Under the pieces are notes generated by a model that was given only the letters and a program-made list of their open reading frames with translations, did not search any database and was not told the origin of the DNA. Made by a program: the position numbers and the translations under genes. Positions 52,323-61,358 of a stretch of 64,000 nucleotides of DNA are shown here, piece after piece. Position 1 is the first letter of the stretch. Each line of letters opens with the position of its first letter. The stretch comes from Methylocystis sp. IM3 (GTDB lineage: Bacteria > Pseudomonadota > Alphaproteobacteria > Rhizobiales > Beijerinckiaceae), in NCBI RefSeq assembly GCF_038070105.1, contig NZ_JBBPBZ010000006.1, positions 91,114-155,113 on the forward strand. The letters run 5' to 3'.

Positions 52323-53572
52323 GACGGCCTCCCCCAGGCGGAAAGGATCAGGCCGAGAATTTCGCTGTTCACGGCCTCGAGCGATTCGATGGCGCGGTCG
52401 TAGGTGGCGCGGCCGACGGCGCTGCGCTCCAGTTCGTAGAGCGATTGCTTGGAGAGCCCCGCATCGGCGATGGCGGTGGATTTCCACACCGTCGCGGCGA
52501 GCACTTCGTCGCCGAAGAGGCCGCGCAGCAGCGCGACGATCTGCGATTGCGGCCCGTCATGCGGCTCGTGGCGGGTCACGACATAGCGGATGAAATCATG
52601 GGTGAGGTCGCCCCCGGCCTTGCGCACCACGGCCATGAGGTCGGAGGCCATCAGCAGGAATTGCGACATGGACGCCACATCGACCATCTGCGGATGAATG
52701 GTGACGAGCAGGGCGGTCGCGGCGCAGAGCGCGCCGAGCGTGAGGTAGCCGAGCTGCGGCGGGCAGTCGATGACGACGATGTCGTAATTCTCGCCGACCT
52801 CGTCGAGCGCGCGGCCGAGCCGCTCGAAGAACATGCCGCCCTCGGGGCGCAGGCCGCGCGCGAGAGCCTGGGGCGTCTCGTGCTCGAACTCCATCAGTTC
52901 GAGATTGCCGGGCACGAGATCGAGTCCGTCGAAATAGGTCTTGCGCACCACCTCGCGCGCCGGCCGACGCCGGCCGTCGTAGCGGATCGCGCCATAGATC
53001 GTATCGCCCTCGCCGAGGTCGAATTCGGGCTGAAGGCCGAGCATGGCCGAGAGCGAGGCCTGCGGATCGAGATCGACGGCGAGCACGCGAAATCCCGAGA
53101 GGGCGAGATATTGGGCGAGATAGAGCGCCGTCGTCGTCTTGGCCGAACCGCCCTTGAAATTGGCGCAGGCGAGGATCTGCAATTTCTCGCCCGGGCGGCG
53201 CTGCGGCAGGATCTTCTGCGCCTCGCGCGGCTTGGCGCCGGCGATATGGACCCGCAGCTCGTTGATCTGCGCGAGCGTATAGGAGCGCCGCCCGGACGGC
53301 GTCGTCGCCGGCGTCGGCCCGACGCCGTCGAGCGACAATTGCCGCAGATAGCCGTCCGAGACATGCAAAAGCTTCGCCGCCTCGCCGGACGAGAAGGAGC
53401 GCAGCGCCTTCTGGCTGTCGGGCGGAAACAGCCGGGCGCCGAGCTTCTGCAATTGCTCGGACAGAAGGCGCGCATGAGCCGAAATGCGCGCATCCGATGT
53501 CACTATGTCTCGACGCAGAGAGGCCGCCGCCACGATATTTTTCTCCGATACGCTTTTCGCCCAGAAATGCAA
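52319..53572 (-). CDS. repA: Partition ATPase RepA (ParA family)
   Basis: 417 residues if the TTG at 53572 is used; a GTG at 53503 (before TSDARISAHARLL, where RepA homology begins) is an equally good start. An N-terminal MerR-like DNA-binding part (SSGEAAKLLHVSDGYLRQLSL) precedes the deviant Walker A NFKGGSAKTTTALYLAQYL (residues about 138-156) and VDLDPQASLSAMLG. VIDCPPQLGYLT is Walker B. RepA positions the plasmid and represses the operon with RepB. First gene of repABC. Confidence 0.94.
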   Translation of the reverse strand: MHFWAKSVSEKNIVAAASLRRDIVTSDARISAHARLLSEQLQKLGARLFPPDSQKALRSFSSGEAAKLLHVSDGYLRQLSLDGVGPTPATTPSGRRSYTLAQINELRVHIAGAKPREAQKILPQRRPGEKLQILACANFKGGSAKTTTALYLAQYLALSGFRVLAVDLDPQASLSAMLGLQPEFDLGEGDTIYGAIRYDGRRRPAREVVRKTYFDGLDLVPGNLELMEFEHETPQALARGLRPEGGMFFERLGRALDEVGENYDIVVIDCPPQLGYLTLGALCAATALLVTIHPQMVDVASMSQFLLMASDLMAVVRKAGGDLTHDFIRYVVTRHEPHDGPQSQIVALLRGLFGDEVLAATVWKSTAIADAGLSKQSLYELERSAVGRATYDRAIESLEAVNSEILGLILSAWGRPS

Positions 53573-53898
53573 TTTGTTCCGTCAAGAACTCACGATTCGC
53601 CGATTCCGGCAAGCGGTTTATCCTTAACGGCCGTCAACCATACGGCCAATTCGGGGGGTGGGGAAAAACTGGCCGAGGCCAGCAAACGCAAGGGGATGCG
53701 CCCACCGGGAGCACAGCGGGATGCGGCGCGCGGCGCGCCTCGACCGAGCTTTGACTCAGGGGAAACGATCGGACAAGATCGCCTCGACCGGGGGCGTGTC
53801 ATGGAACGCGAGCGATCCGCCGGGACGATCATCCCGCCGCCGCCCTGTCCCGTTCCGGGGCGGCCCCTCGATGATTTTTCAAGGAAGCCGGCGCCGAC
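53573..53898. promoter_or_regulatory. Regulatory region upstream of repA, with an inverted repeat
   Basis: This stretch separates the divergent repA operon and the membrane-protein gene. GGCCGT (53629-53634) and ACGGCC (53642-53647) form a perfect 6-bp inverted repeat with a 7-bp centre, 57 bp before the longest repA start. It may be the RepA/RepB operator. No further gene is supported. Confidence 0.4.
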
Positions 53899-54474
53899 AT
53901 GCAAGAGAAACCGCAAGAGAGCCCCCAAGAGCGTCCCATGGCCTCCCAACCGCAGCGGGCGGGGTCGTCCGGCGGACTCCTGGCCTGGTTCGCCCCGCGT
54001 CTGCCCTATCTGGTCGTGCTGATCCTGGCGTTGCTGGGCGTCGCCTATACGAGCATGTCGGGGCGGCCGCTCTATGGCTATTGGGAGTTCCTCGCCGTCG
54101 CCATCGGCCTCGTCTGCGTCGCCGTCGGCTGGCGCCAGACCCGCGACAGGGCCGCCCGGCGGCGGCTCCTCGTCACCCAGTCCCTGCACTGGCTGGCGTT
54201 TCTGATCGCCATGACCATCCTGCTGCTGCCGTCCGTGAACACCTTCCTCAACGGGCCGGCGACGGGGCTCGCGCTCATGCTGCTGCTGGCGCTCGGAACC
54301 TTCGTGGCGGGCGTCCAGGTCTCCGCCGACATCGCCGCGCTCGGCGTCGTGCTGGCGCTCGCCGTGCCGGCGATGGCGTGGCTCAAGCAGACGGCGCTCC
54401 TGCTGGTCCTCGTGGGCCTGGTCATTTTCGGCTTTTCCGTCGCCTTTCGGCCCCACCGTGGCGGCCAGGCCTAG
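53899..54474 (+). CDS. Integral membrane protein of unknown function
   Basis: 191 residues. A polar N-terminus of about 30 residues is followed by five or six hydrophobic helices (LPYLVVLILALLGVAYTSM, FLAVAIGLVCVAVG, WLAFLIAMTILLLPSV, LALMLLLALGTFVAG and a C-terminal pair). A Gln-Lys-Pro-rich start and a Met at codon 14 offer alternative starts. No family is recognised. It is followed 43 bp later by the alpha/beta hydrolase, probably in one operon. Confidence 0.7.
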   Translation: MQEKPQESPQERPMASQPQRAGSSGGLLAWFAPRLPYLVVLILALLGVAYTSMSGRPLYGYWEFLAVAIGLVCVAVGWRQTRDRAARRRLLVTQSLHWLAFLIAMTILLLPSVNTFLNGPATGLALMLLLALGTFVAGVQVSADIAALGVVLALAVPAMAWLKQTALLLVLVGLVIFGFSVAFRPHRGGQA

Positions 54475-54517
54475 CGCGCCGGCGGCGGGCGGGCGCGGCG
54501 GGAGAGGCCTCGATCGA

Positions 54518-56068
54518 ATGTGGACCCTGATCTCCAAGGCGGCCAGATGGTCGGCGGCGCTGCTCGCGCTGATGCTGGTCATTTTCCTCGGCGCGCGGAT
54601 TTACCTTTCCGAGCGCGGCCCGCCGCTCGATCTGTGGCACCTCTACGCCCCCGCGGAATTTTCCGCCGAGGAGATCGAGGCGACCGACTGGGCGGGCTTT
54701 ACGGCGAAAGAGGACGCGCTGTTTCGGTCGCTGGCCGAAAATGTCGGCCAGAAGCTCACGCCGCAGGAGCGCGTTCCGTTCAACCGCTATTTCGAGGAGA
54801 GCCCGGTCTGGCCGGGGCGGTTCGCGCGCGACTGGAACCGCTCCTATATCATGGAGCCCGCGGGGCCGCCCGCCGGGGCGGTCGTCCTGCTGCACGGGCT
54901 GACCGACTCTCCCTACAGCCTGCGGCGCATCGCCGCCCATTACCGCGACCGGGGCTTCGTCGCGGTCGGGATCAGGCTGCCCGGCCACGGGACGACGCCC
55001 GCCGCCCTGACCGAGGCCGACTGGCGGCAGTGGCTGGCGGCGACGAAACTCTCGGTCCGGGAGGCGCGACGGCGCGCCCCGGCGCCGCTGCCGCTCGACA
55101 TCGTGGGCTTCTCGAACGGCGGCGCGCTTGCGATGAAATATGCGCTCGACGCCGCGGCCGATGGCGGGCTTGCGCAAGCGGACCGCCTGATCCTGGTTTC
55201 GCCCATGGTCGGCGTCACCCGTTTCGCGCGCTTCGCCGGCCTCGCCGGCCTTCCCGCCGCGCTTCCGGCCTTCGCCAAGGCGGCCTGGCTCGCCATCATG
55301 CCGGAATTCAATCCCTTCAAATATAATTCCTTCCCCGTGAACGGCGCGCGGCAGGCCTATCGGCTGACGGACGCGCTCAGCCGTCAGATGCGCGCGGCGG
55401 AGCGCGAGGGGACGCTGGGCCGGCTGCCGCCGGTCCTCACCTTCCAGTCCGTGATGGACGCCACGGTGAACACGCGCAGCGTCCTGACGGACCTTTACGA
55501 TCATCTGCCCGAAAACGGCGGCGAGCTCGTGCTGTTCGACGTGAACCGGAACGAGAAGTTCGGCCCGCTGCTGCGCGCCTCCGCCGACGCCAGGCTTTCC
55601 GAGATCGCGCCGCCTCGGTCGAGGACATACCGCCTCGCGATCGTCGAAAACGCGGGGAAGGGGACGGACGAGGCGCAGGAGCGCGTCGTCGAGGCGGGCC
55701 AAACGGACGCGCGCACGCGCCGACTCGGGCTGTTCTATCCGAAGGGCGTGTTCTCGCTCTCGCATGTCGCGCTGCCCTTTCCCCTGACGGACGAGCTTTA
55801 CGGACTGACGCCCGACGGGAGCGAGGATTTCGGCGTCACCCTCGGCGCGCTCGCCCCGCGCGGCGAGCGCGGCGCGCTCATCGTCAGCCTCGACGCGCTT
55901 TTGCGCATGTCGTCGAATCCGTTCTTTCCCTATCTGCTCGAGCGCATCGACGCCTTCACGGGCCTGCCCGCGGCGCCCGCGGAGAGCGAAACCCGGACGG
56001 CGCCGCCGCCCGCGCCGCCGCCGCCGGCGCGCAGCCGCGCGCCCAAAAGAAGCGGCCGGCAAACTTGA
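54518..56068 (+). CDS. Membrane-anchored alpha/beta hydrolase
   Basis: 516 residues from the ATG at 54518 (GGGAGAGG upstream). A single N-terminal membrane helix (WSAALLALMLVIFLGARIYL) anchors it. VVLLHGLTDSPYSLRRIAAHYRDRGF has the oxyanion HG motif, GHGTTPAAL follows, and VGFSNGGALAMKYAL has the nucleophile Ser (GxSxG as GFSNG). The family resembles serine aminopeptidase S33/lysophospholipase-type hydrolases. A long C-terminal domain (about 200 residues) and a Pro-rich tail are extra. Substrate unknown. Confidence 0.82.
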   Translation: MWTLISKAARWSAALLALMLVIFLGARIYLSERGPPLDLWHLYAPAEFSAEEIEATDWAGFTAKEDALFRSLAENVGQKLTPQERVPFNRYFEESPVWPGRFARDWNRSYIMEPAGPPAGAVVLLHGLTDSPYSLRRIAAHYRDRGFVAVGIRLPGHGTTPAALTEADWRQWLAATKLSVREARRRAPAPLPLDIVGFSNGGALAMKYALDAAADGGLAQADRLILVSPMVGVTRFARFAGLAGLPAALPAFAKAAWLAIMPEFNPFKYNSFPVNGARQAYRLTDALSRQMRAAEREGTLGRLPPVLTFQSVMDATVNTRSVLTDLYDHLPENGGELVLFDVNRNEKFGPLLRASADARLSEIAPPRSRTYRLAIVENAGKGTDEAQERVVEAGQTDARTRRLGLFYPKGVFSLSHVALPFPLTDELYGLTPDGSEDFGVTLGALAPRGERGALIVSLDALLRMSSNPFFPYLLERIDAFTGLPAAPAESETRTAPPPAPPPPARSRAPKRSGRQT

Positions 56069-56136
56069 CGGCAGGAGGGATTACGATCAGAGTCCGCCCG
56101 TCAATGACCAGATAAATTGATGGGAGGACTTCCAGA

Positions 56137-56412
56137 ATGTCGAATGAAATTGAGGGCCGCGAAACGCTGTCGCGCCGTTCGTTCCTCACCGCGCTCTTTG
56201 CCGCCGCCGCCGCCGTCCCCTTGGTTTCTCTCGCCTCTTCGGACGCCGAGGCGCTCGAGTCCAACGAGCGGCAGTTCACCGGCTTCCGCCATAAGCCGCG
56301 CGTCAGCCGGCCGAGAAGCCCGACGCGCGGCTCGCGCCGCCATCGCCGCGTCGCGCGCGTGAGGCATACGGGACGCACGCAGGAGCGCCCGGACCAGCCG
56401 CAGCAGCAGTAA
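56137..56412 (+). CDS. Small Tat-exported basic protein
   Basis: 91 residues. The N-terminal SRRSFLTALFAAAAAVPLVSL is a twin-arginine signal (SRRSFL) with a cleavage site near DAEA. The mature part is only about 55 residues, rich in Arg, Pro, Ser and His, and without predicted fold. Similar short Tat proteins with an Arg-rich tail are common in methylotrophic alphaproteobacteria, and their function is unknown. GGGAGGA precedes the ATG at a good distance. The Tat signal implies a folded or cofactor-bound cargo, which is surprising for so small a protein. Confidence 0.75.
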   Translation: MSNEIEGRETLSRRSFLTALFAAAAAVPLVSLASSDAEALESNERQFTGFRHKPRVSRPRSPTRGSRRHRRVARVRHTGRTQERPDQPQQQ

Positions 56413-56467
56413 GCTTGTCCCAAGCCGGCCCCTCCCGCCATCAACGGTGGGAGGGACGGCCGCGGGG

Positions 56468-56506
56468 CAGCCCACAAAGGTAGCCCACAGAGGCAGCCCA
56501 TTAGGG
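56468..56506. repeat. 13-bp tandem repeat, three copies
   Basis: Units CAGCCCACAAAGG, TAGCCCACAGAGG and CAGCCCATTAGGG lie end to end. Divergence grows to the right. Origin by replication slippage is likely. Confidence 0.7.
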
Positions 56507-56757
56507 GCAAACATTGTTCGGCATGAGCGCGCCATGCGCGGCGCGCACGCCTCTTTCTGTTTCCGCTCCTCGCAAGGAGGGCCTGGAAACACACGTCAGA
56601 GCCCCGGCGCCGGCGCGCGCAATGCGCGCAGACTTCAGTCCGGCGGAGAATCGATCCCGAGCCTGACGCGCCGCCCCATTTATGCCCGTTTGCCCGATAG
56701 GATCGGGGCGTCGGCTGGAAACGCGCCAGCTTTGCGCCAGCCGACCGGGAGCCCATC

Positions 56758-56791
56758 AAAAAGGGCGAAACACCAAAAAGGGCGAAACACA
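56758..56791 (+). repeat. 17-bp tandem duplication containing a ribosome-binding site
   Basis: AAAAAGGGCGAAACACC is followed directly by AAAAAGGGCGAAACACA. The second copy's AAGGG is 8-12 bp before the ATG at 56792, so the duplication doubles the ribosome site of the next gene. Confidence 0.7.
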
Positions 56792-56968
56792 ATGAGCGAG
56801 CGGAGCGCGGCCCCTCTGGCCGTCGCCATTCTGGGCATGTCCCTGGCCGTGGTGAGTTACGGGATCAAGGATCAGAACCTCGGCGCCGTCGTCTATGGCT
56901 GCGGCCTCATCTCCGCCGGCCTCTCCCTGCTCCACTGGTTCCGAACGCCGCGGCCCCGACGCGGCTAG
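56792..56968 (+). CDS. Small two-helix membrane protein
   Basis: 58 residues with two hydrophobic helices (LAVAILGMSLAVVSYGI and LGAVVYGCGLISAGLSLLHW) and a basic C-terminus (RTPRPRRG), which suggests that both ends are in the cytosol. A duplicated AAGGG ribosome site precedes the ATG. No family recognised. It is 140 bp before the histidine kinase and in the same direction. Confidence 0.55.
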   Translation: MSERSAAPLAVAILGMSLAVVSYGIKDQNLGAVVYGCGLISAGLSLLHWFRTPRPRRG

Positions 56969-57108
56969 GGCGTCTCGCGGGCGCTTTTGCCGCCCGCCGC
57001 TGCGGCGGCCTTTAGGCAATTTGCCCGACCTTTGCGGGCAGGGCGTCTCACGCATTGGCGGCGGATGCGCCGGCGGCTAGACTCGCGCCCGGCTGCGGAG
57101 GGCCGTCC

Positions 57109-58485
57109 ATGCGTCTCGTCGTTCGACTGATTGCCCAGCTCATCGTGATCGTCGCCGTCTCGCTCGCGGCGACCTCGGCCCTCGTCATGATCGACGCCCA
57201 CAGAAGCGTCGAGGCCGAAACCGCCGCCACGGCCGACCGCGTCGCCTTCGAGCTGGAAAATCTGTTCTGGCGGGAAATCCTGTGGCGCGGCAGCATGCGC
57301 CGCGACAAGGTGCTGCCCGTTCCCAACTGGGAGTCGCTCGCCACCTTGAAGCTCGTTTCGCCCGGCGTGTGCGTCGCCTTCGCGCCGGCGGGGGAGGAGC
57401 CGCGCCGGCTGTGCAGCCGCCTTGAGGGCGTGGGCGCGGCGGCGCCCGCATGGTTTTCGCGCGCCTACAGGGCGATCTTCGGCCCCGAGACGCCGGTCGT
57501 CCGCCAGCTGACCGTCCGGCAGCCCGAGACGGGCGCCGTGGTGGCGTCCGCCAACGCCGGCGCGGCCGTCCGGCAGGCCTGGGGCCAGATCACGGTCGTT
57601 CTCGGCGTCGCGGCCTCCATGGCCGCGGCGATCTGCCTGCTGGCGGGCCTCGCCATCGCCAGGGCGCTCGCGCCGACGCAAACCATCGTCGAGGGGCTGC
57701 GGCGGCTGGAGGGCGGAAAGGACTGGCGCCCGATCGCCGCTGCGCCGACGGCGGAATTCGGGCTCATCGCCAGAGCGGTCAACGATCTCGCCGCGCGCCT
57801 CGCCCATACGGCGGCCGAGCGCATGGCGCTGACCAAGCGCCTCTTCGAGGTCCAGGAGGAGGAGCGGCGCGCGCTGGCGCGCGACCTTCACGACGAATTC
57901 GGGCAATGCCTCACGGCGACGCTCGCCTTCGCGGCGGCGATAGAGGCGGGCGCAAGCGACCGCCCCGATCTCGCCGAGGACGCCCGCTCCATCTCGAAGG
58001 CGGCGCGGCGCATGATGACGACGCTGCGCGAGGCGCTGGCGCGGCTCCGGTCGCAGGACCTCGAGGAGCTGGGGCTCGAGGCCTGTCTCGTCCAGCTCGT
58101 CGCCGGCTGGAACGCGCGGCCCGGCGCGCCCGCCAGGGTTCATCTCGACGTGACCGGCAATCTCGCCGTTCTGCCGCGCGCCGTCTCGATCAGCGTCTAT
58201 CGCATCGCGCAGGAGTGCCTCACCAACGCCATGCGCCACGGCCGCGCCAGCGACGTGCGGCTGCGCGTCGAAAGCGGGGCGGGCGCCGGCCAGATCGCGG
58301 TGACGGTCGAGGACGACGGCGGCGGCGATCCCGCGCGCGTCAACGCCTCCGCCGGCCACGGCATATTGGGGATGCGCGAGCGCATCGCCGCTCTGGGCGG
58401 CAGTCTCGTGATCGGCCGCTCGGGACAGGGCCTGCGCGTCGCCGCGCGCATACCGCTCACGACCGCGGGGCTCGCCACGGCATGA
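57109..58485 (+). CDS. NarX/UhpB-type sensor histidine kinase
   Basis: 458 residues from the ATG at 57109 (GGAGGGCC upstream). Membrane helix 1 is residues 5-28 and helix 2 about 160-185, with a 130-residue periplasmic sensor domain between them. A HAMP region follows, then the HisKA_3 dimerisation helix with the phospho-acceptor His261 in RDLHDEFGQC, and a HATPase_c domain (RIAQECLTNAMRHGRA, DDGGG). The signal is unknown. Its stop overlaps the response-regulator start by 4 bp, so the two are a pair. Confidence 0.92.
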   Translation: MRLVVRLIAQLIVIVAVSLAATSALVMIDAHRSVEAETAATADRVAFELENLFWREILWRGSMRRDKVLPVPNWESLATLKLVSPGVCVAFAPAGEEPRRLCSRLEGVGAAAPAWFSRAYRAIFGPETPVVRQLTVRQPETGAVVASANAGAAVRQAWGQITVVLGVAASMAAAICLLAGLAIARALAPTQTIVEGLRRLEGGKDWRPIAAAPTAEFGLIARAVNDLAARLAHTAAERMALTKRLFEVQEEERRALARDLHDEFGQCLTATLAFAAAIEAGASDRPDLAEDARSISKAARRMMTTLREALARLRSQDLEELGLEACLVQLVAGWNARPGAPARVHLDVTGNLAVLPRAVSISVYRIAQECLTNAMRHGRASDVRLRVESGAGAGQIAVTVEDDGGGDPARVNASAGHGILGMRERIAALGGSLVIGRSGQGLRVAARIPLTTAGLATA

Positions 58486-59147
58486 GCGGCGTTTCCATTC
58501 TGCTCGTCGACGACCACCCGATCGTGCGCGAAGGCTATCGCCGCCTGCTCGAGCGGCGTCCGGGCTTCCGCGTCGTCGGCGAGGCGGCGACCGCCGCCGC
58601 CGCCTATCAGGCCTATCGCGACCTCGCGCCGGATGTGACGATCATGGATCTCTCCCTGCCCGGCGCCGGCGGGCTGGAGGCCATCCGCCACATTCGGCAA
58701 TGGGACAGGACCGCCCGCATTCTGGTGTTCACCATGCACAGCGGCTCCGCCTTCGCGCTGAAGGCGTTCGAGGCGGGCGCCGCGGGCTATGTCTCCAAGA
58801 GCGGCGAGGCGGCCGCCCTCATCGAGGCGGTGGCGACCGTGGCGCGCGGCGGCCGGGCGCTCGGCGACGACATTGCGCGGGAAATCGCCGCCGAACGGCT
58901 CGGGGAGCGCTCCCTCGTCGACGGGCTCGGCCCGCGCGAAACCGAAATCCTGCGGCTGGTCGCGCTCGGCAAAACGACGGAGGAGATCGCGGCCTGTCTC
59001 CATCTCAGCGCCAAGACCGTCCAGAACTACCACTATCAGATCAAGTCCAAGATCGGCGCGCGGACGGATGCGCATCTCGTCTGGCTCGCCCTCGCCGCGC
59101 GTCTCGTCGAGACCGACGACGCGGCGGGAGATTTGCCCGGCCGCTGA
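58482..59147 (+). CDS. NarL/FixJ-type response regulator
   Basis: 221 residues. Receiver domain with the acidic pair Asp10/Asp11 and phospho-acceptor Asp56 (VTIMDLSLPGAGG), and the conserved Lys in YVSKSG. The LuxR-type HTH at the C-terminus is LGPRETEILRLVALGKTTEEIAACLHLSAKTVQNYHYQIKSKIG. It regulates transcription after phosphorylation by the kinase encoded upstream. The DUF2380 gene 80 bp downstream is a possible target or partner. Confidence 0.93.
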   Translation: MSGVSILLVDDHPIVREGYRRLLERRPGFRVVGEAATAAAAYQAYRDLAPDVTIMDLSLPGAGGLEAIRHIRQWDRTARILVFTMHSGSAFALKAFEAGAAGYVSKSGEAAALIEAVATVARGGRALGDDIAREIAAERLGERSLVDGLGPRETEILRLVALGKTTEEIAACLHLSAKTVQNYHYQIKSKIGARTDAHLVWLALAARLVETDDAAGDLPGR

Positions 59148-59227
59148 CGGGAGCCCCGCCGAAGCGACAGAGGCCCGCGCGGTCCATCGTAGCCCCGCTG
59201 TCCTTTCGGCAAAGGGGATGAACGACG

Positions 59228-59848
59228 ATGGCGCGCTCGAGAAAAATCATCGCAACGACCGCGGCCGCCGCCTGGCTCGCGCTCGTCTGCGCTCCCGCGC
59301 AAGGGGCGCAAGAGACGCAAGGGGTGCAAGGGGCGCAAGTGGCGCAAGGGGCCGATAGGGCGCCGCCGCCCATCAGGCTCGCCGTCTTCGACATGGAGCT
59401 CGACGATTTCACCGCCGGCGGCCCGATTGCGGGAGAAAGCCCTGCGGAAACGGCGCGGCTTCAGCGCATGACCGGGCTCGCCCGCGAACTGCTGGCGCAA
59501 TCGGGCCTGTTCGAGCTCGTCGACACGCGCGCCGCCGCGGGCCCCATGGTCGCCGGACACTGGCTGCGCAAATGCAACGGCTGCGACGCGGACGCCGCAG
59601 CCGCGCTCGGCGCGCAAATGTCCTTCGTCGGTTTCTTCCGCAAGATCAGCGTCATGGAGCAAACGCTCGAACTGCGCATCCGCGACGCGCGGACGGGCGC
59701 GCTCGTCCATGTCTCGCAGACCGATCTGCGCGGCGAGACGGACGAGTCCTGGAGCCGGGCGCTGAAATTCCTGATCCGTTACGAGCTCGTCGAACCGGAG
59801 ACCGCGCGCCGGCGCCGCGAGGGGCTGGCGGCGCGAGCGGATCGTTGA
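59228..59848 (+). CDS. Exported DUF2380/DUF3280-family protein
   Basis: 206 residues with a signal sequence (IIATTAAAAWLALVCAPAQG) and then a repeat-rich linker (six 9-bp units). The conserved region has IRLAVFDMELDDFTAG, then KCNGCDADAAAALGAQMSFVGFFRKISVMEQTL. This is the DUF2380 pattern, often found near quinoprotein alcohol-dehydrogenase clusters and NarL-type regulators in methylotrophs and pseudomonads. Periplasmic. Function unknown. GGGGATG-type ribosome site upstream. It is convergent with the HPP gene. Confidence 0.75.
   Translation: MARSRKIIATTAAAAWLALVCAPAQGAQETQGVQGAQVAQGADRAPPPIRLAVFDMELDDFTAGGPIAGESPAETARLQRMTGLARELLAQSGLFELVDTRAAAGPMVAGHWLRKCNGCDADAAAALGAQMSFVGFFRKISVMEQTLELRIRDARTGALVHVSQTDLRGETDESWSRALKFLIRYELVEPETARRRREGLAARADR
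59297..59350. repeat. Six tandem 9-bp units inside the DUF2380 gene
   Basis: Variants of GCGCAAGGG repeated six times without gaps. They encode an Ala-Gln-Gly-type linker between the signal peptide and the folded domain, so copy-number changes keep the frame. Confidence 0.8.
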
Positions 59849-59867
59849 CGCTTGCGCCGCGCCGGCC

Positions 59868-60398
59868 TCACGCCCGGCCCCGGTCGGGATGCCGCTGCAC
59901 GACGAGGGCGCCGAGCAGGGCGATGAACACGACGCCGACCGCGATGACGCCGACCGTGCGCCAGTCCGGCTTCAGGCCGCCGAGCGTGACGAGCATCGTC
60001 GTCGCCGCGGCGGGCGGATGCTGGGCTTTCAGGAGCAATTGCAGGCCGACGGTCGCCGCCACCGCGGCGGCGGTCGCGGCGACCCGCGCCGGGGACAGGG
60101 CGCCGCTCGCCATGACCGCCGGCGCAACCTGGGCGCCGGAGGCGAAAAGCGCGGCGAAGCCGGCGCAGACGCCGATGGCGTGACCGGCGATCGTGTTCCA
60201 CGTCCGGGCGGCGGGCGCGGCGGGCGTGACGGACTGAATGAAAATGGTCGGCCCGAGGCTCGGGAAAAGCCACGGCTGGCCGGCGGCGAGTCCGAGCCCG
60301 CCGATCGCGGCCATGGACAGCCCCGACACGATCGCCGCATAGGCAAGGGACAGGAGCCGCGACCGGCTCGAGGCGACCCCGGCGGGAGTGTGGTCCAT
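59868..60398 (-). CDS. HPP-family integral membrane protein
   Basis: 176 residues from the ATG at 60398, which overlaps the reductase stop (TGATG). Four hydrophobic helices and the motifs GQPWLFPSLGPTIFIQS and KAQHPPAAATTMLVTLGG identify the HPP family; the second contains the HPP triplet. In cyanobacteria and chloroplasts HPP proteins transport nitrite. Here it is the last gene of an operon with truncated haemoglobin and its probable reductase, so transport of nitrite or nitrate produced from nitric oxide is an attractive but unproven role. Confidence 0.85.
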   Translation of the reverse strand: MDHTPAGVASSRSRLLSLAYAAIVSGLSMAAIGGLGLAAGQPWLFPSLGPTIFIQSVTPAAPAARTWNTIAGHAIGVCAGFAALFASGAQVAPAVMASGALSPARVAATAAAVAATVGLQLLLKAQHPPAAATTMLVTLGGLKPDWRTVGVIAVGVVFIALLGALVVQRHPDRGRA

Positions 60399-61354
60399 CA
60401 GGCGCCCGGCGTGAACGCGTCGGCGCGGATCGCCCGCAGACTCGCCCCGCGCATGAAAAGGTCGCGTTTCAGCCGCTTCACGAGATTCTCGCCGCCACAG
60501 AGGAAAAAGGCCGAGTGTTCGAGACCCGTCTCCGATTCGAGCGCCACCGCCGCCACGTCGCCGCGAAGATGCGCATCCGCGTCGAGCGCGCAAGGCCGGT
60601 ATGTGAGGTTCTCGCGGCTCCCGGCAAGGGCCTCCAGCTCGTCACGCAAATAGAGGCCGCGCGGGTCGCGCGCGCCGTGATAGAGGCGGATCGGCCCGCG
60701 GTGGCCGCGCTTCAGCGCGTCGCGCAGCACGCCGTAGAGCGGCGCGAGTCCGGTGCCGGCGCCGATCAGCACGAGCGGCTGATCCGGGTCGACGCCCTCG
60801 TAGAAGCAGGTTCCCGAGGGGCCGGCGACATGCAGCCTGTGGCCGGGCGCGAGGCGCTCCGTCAGCCGCCGGCTCATGCGGCCGTTCTCGTGCAGCCGGA
60901 TGTGCATTTCGAGGTAGGGATCGTCCTCGGGATGGCTCGCGAGCGAATAATGACGCTTGAGGTCGTCGTCGGCGATGAGTTCGAGGAACTGGCCGGGGCG
61001 GTAGTCGAAGTCGTCGGCCTCGATCCGCAGCCGGATGATGTCGTGCGAGAGCCGCTCGAGCGAGCGCACCACGGCCTCGCGGCGGGCGCCGGCGTCGTCC
61101 CGCGGCGCGATGGCGAGCGGCGTCTCGGGCTTGCAGACGCAGGGCAGGAAAAAGCCCATCGCCTTTTGCGCCTCGGTGAGGCCCCGCTGCGACGCCTCCG
61201 GCGGCGTTCCCGAGACGGCGCGATGCATGCACGTCTGGCAGGTTCCGGCGCGGCAGGAGCTTTTCGCCTCGATCCCGGCGCGCAGCAGCGCCTCGAGAAC
61301 CGTTTCGCCCGGCGCGATCGGCACCGGGCGATCCATGTAGGTGAGCAGCGACAA
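60398..61354 (-). CDS. Plant-type [2Fe-2S] ferredoxin / FAD-NAD(P)H reductase
   Basis: 318 residues. The N-terminal ferredoxin domain has the cluster ligands Cys34, Cys39, Cys42 and Cys72 (CRAGTCQTC...LPC). A ferredoxin-reductase-type FAD domain follows (YRPGQFLELIADDDLKRHYSLAS) and then the NAD(P)H domain (LIGAGTGLAPLYGVLRDAL, LCGGENLVKRL). The domain order is that of MmoC/BenC-type oxygenase reductases. The start lies 4 bp after the truncated-haemoglobin stop, so it probably reduces that globin. No oxygenase gene is in the operon. Confidence 0.92.
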   Translation of the reverse strand: MSLLTYMDRPVPIAPGETVLEALLRAGIEAKSSCRAGTCQTCMHRAVSGTPPEASQRGLTEAQKAMGFFLPCVCKPETPLAIAPRDDAGARREAVVRSLERLSHDIIRLRIEADDFDYRPGQFLELIADDDLKRHYSLASHPEDDPYLEMHIRLHENGRMSRRLTERLAPGHRLHVAGPSGTCFYEGVDPDQPLVLIGAGTGLAPLYGVLRDALKRGHRGPIRLYHGARDPRGLYLRDELEALAGSRENLTYRPCALDADAHLRGDVAAVALESETGLEHSAFFLCGGENLVKRLKRDLFMRGASLRAIRADAFTPGA

Positions 61355-61358
61355 GGGG

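Larger units (their letters stand above)
56413..56791. other. Intergenic region with tandem repeats
   Basis: No gene is supported between the Tat protein and the small membrane protein. It contains two sets of short tandem repeats, listed separately. Confidence 0.5.

Noticed and set aside
54422..56062. 546-codon minus-strand frame opposite the alpha/beta hydrolase
   Set aside because: The plus-strand protein has a clear hydrolase core; the opposite frame is a shadow.
56965..58359. 464-codon minus-strand frame opposite the histidine kinase
   Set aside because: The kinase on the plus strand has complete H, N and G boxes; the opposite frame is a composition shadow.
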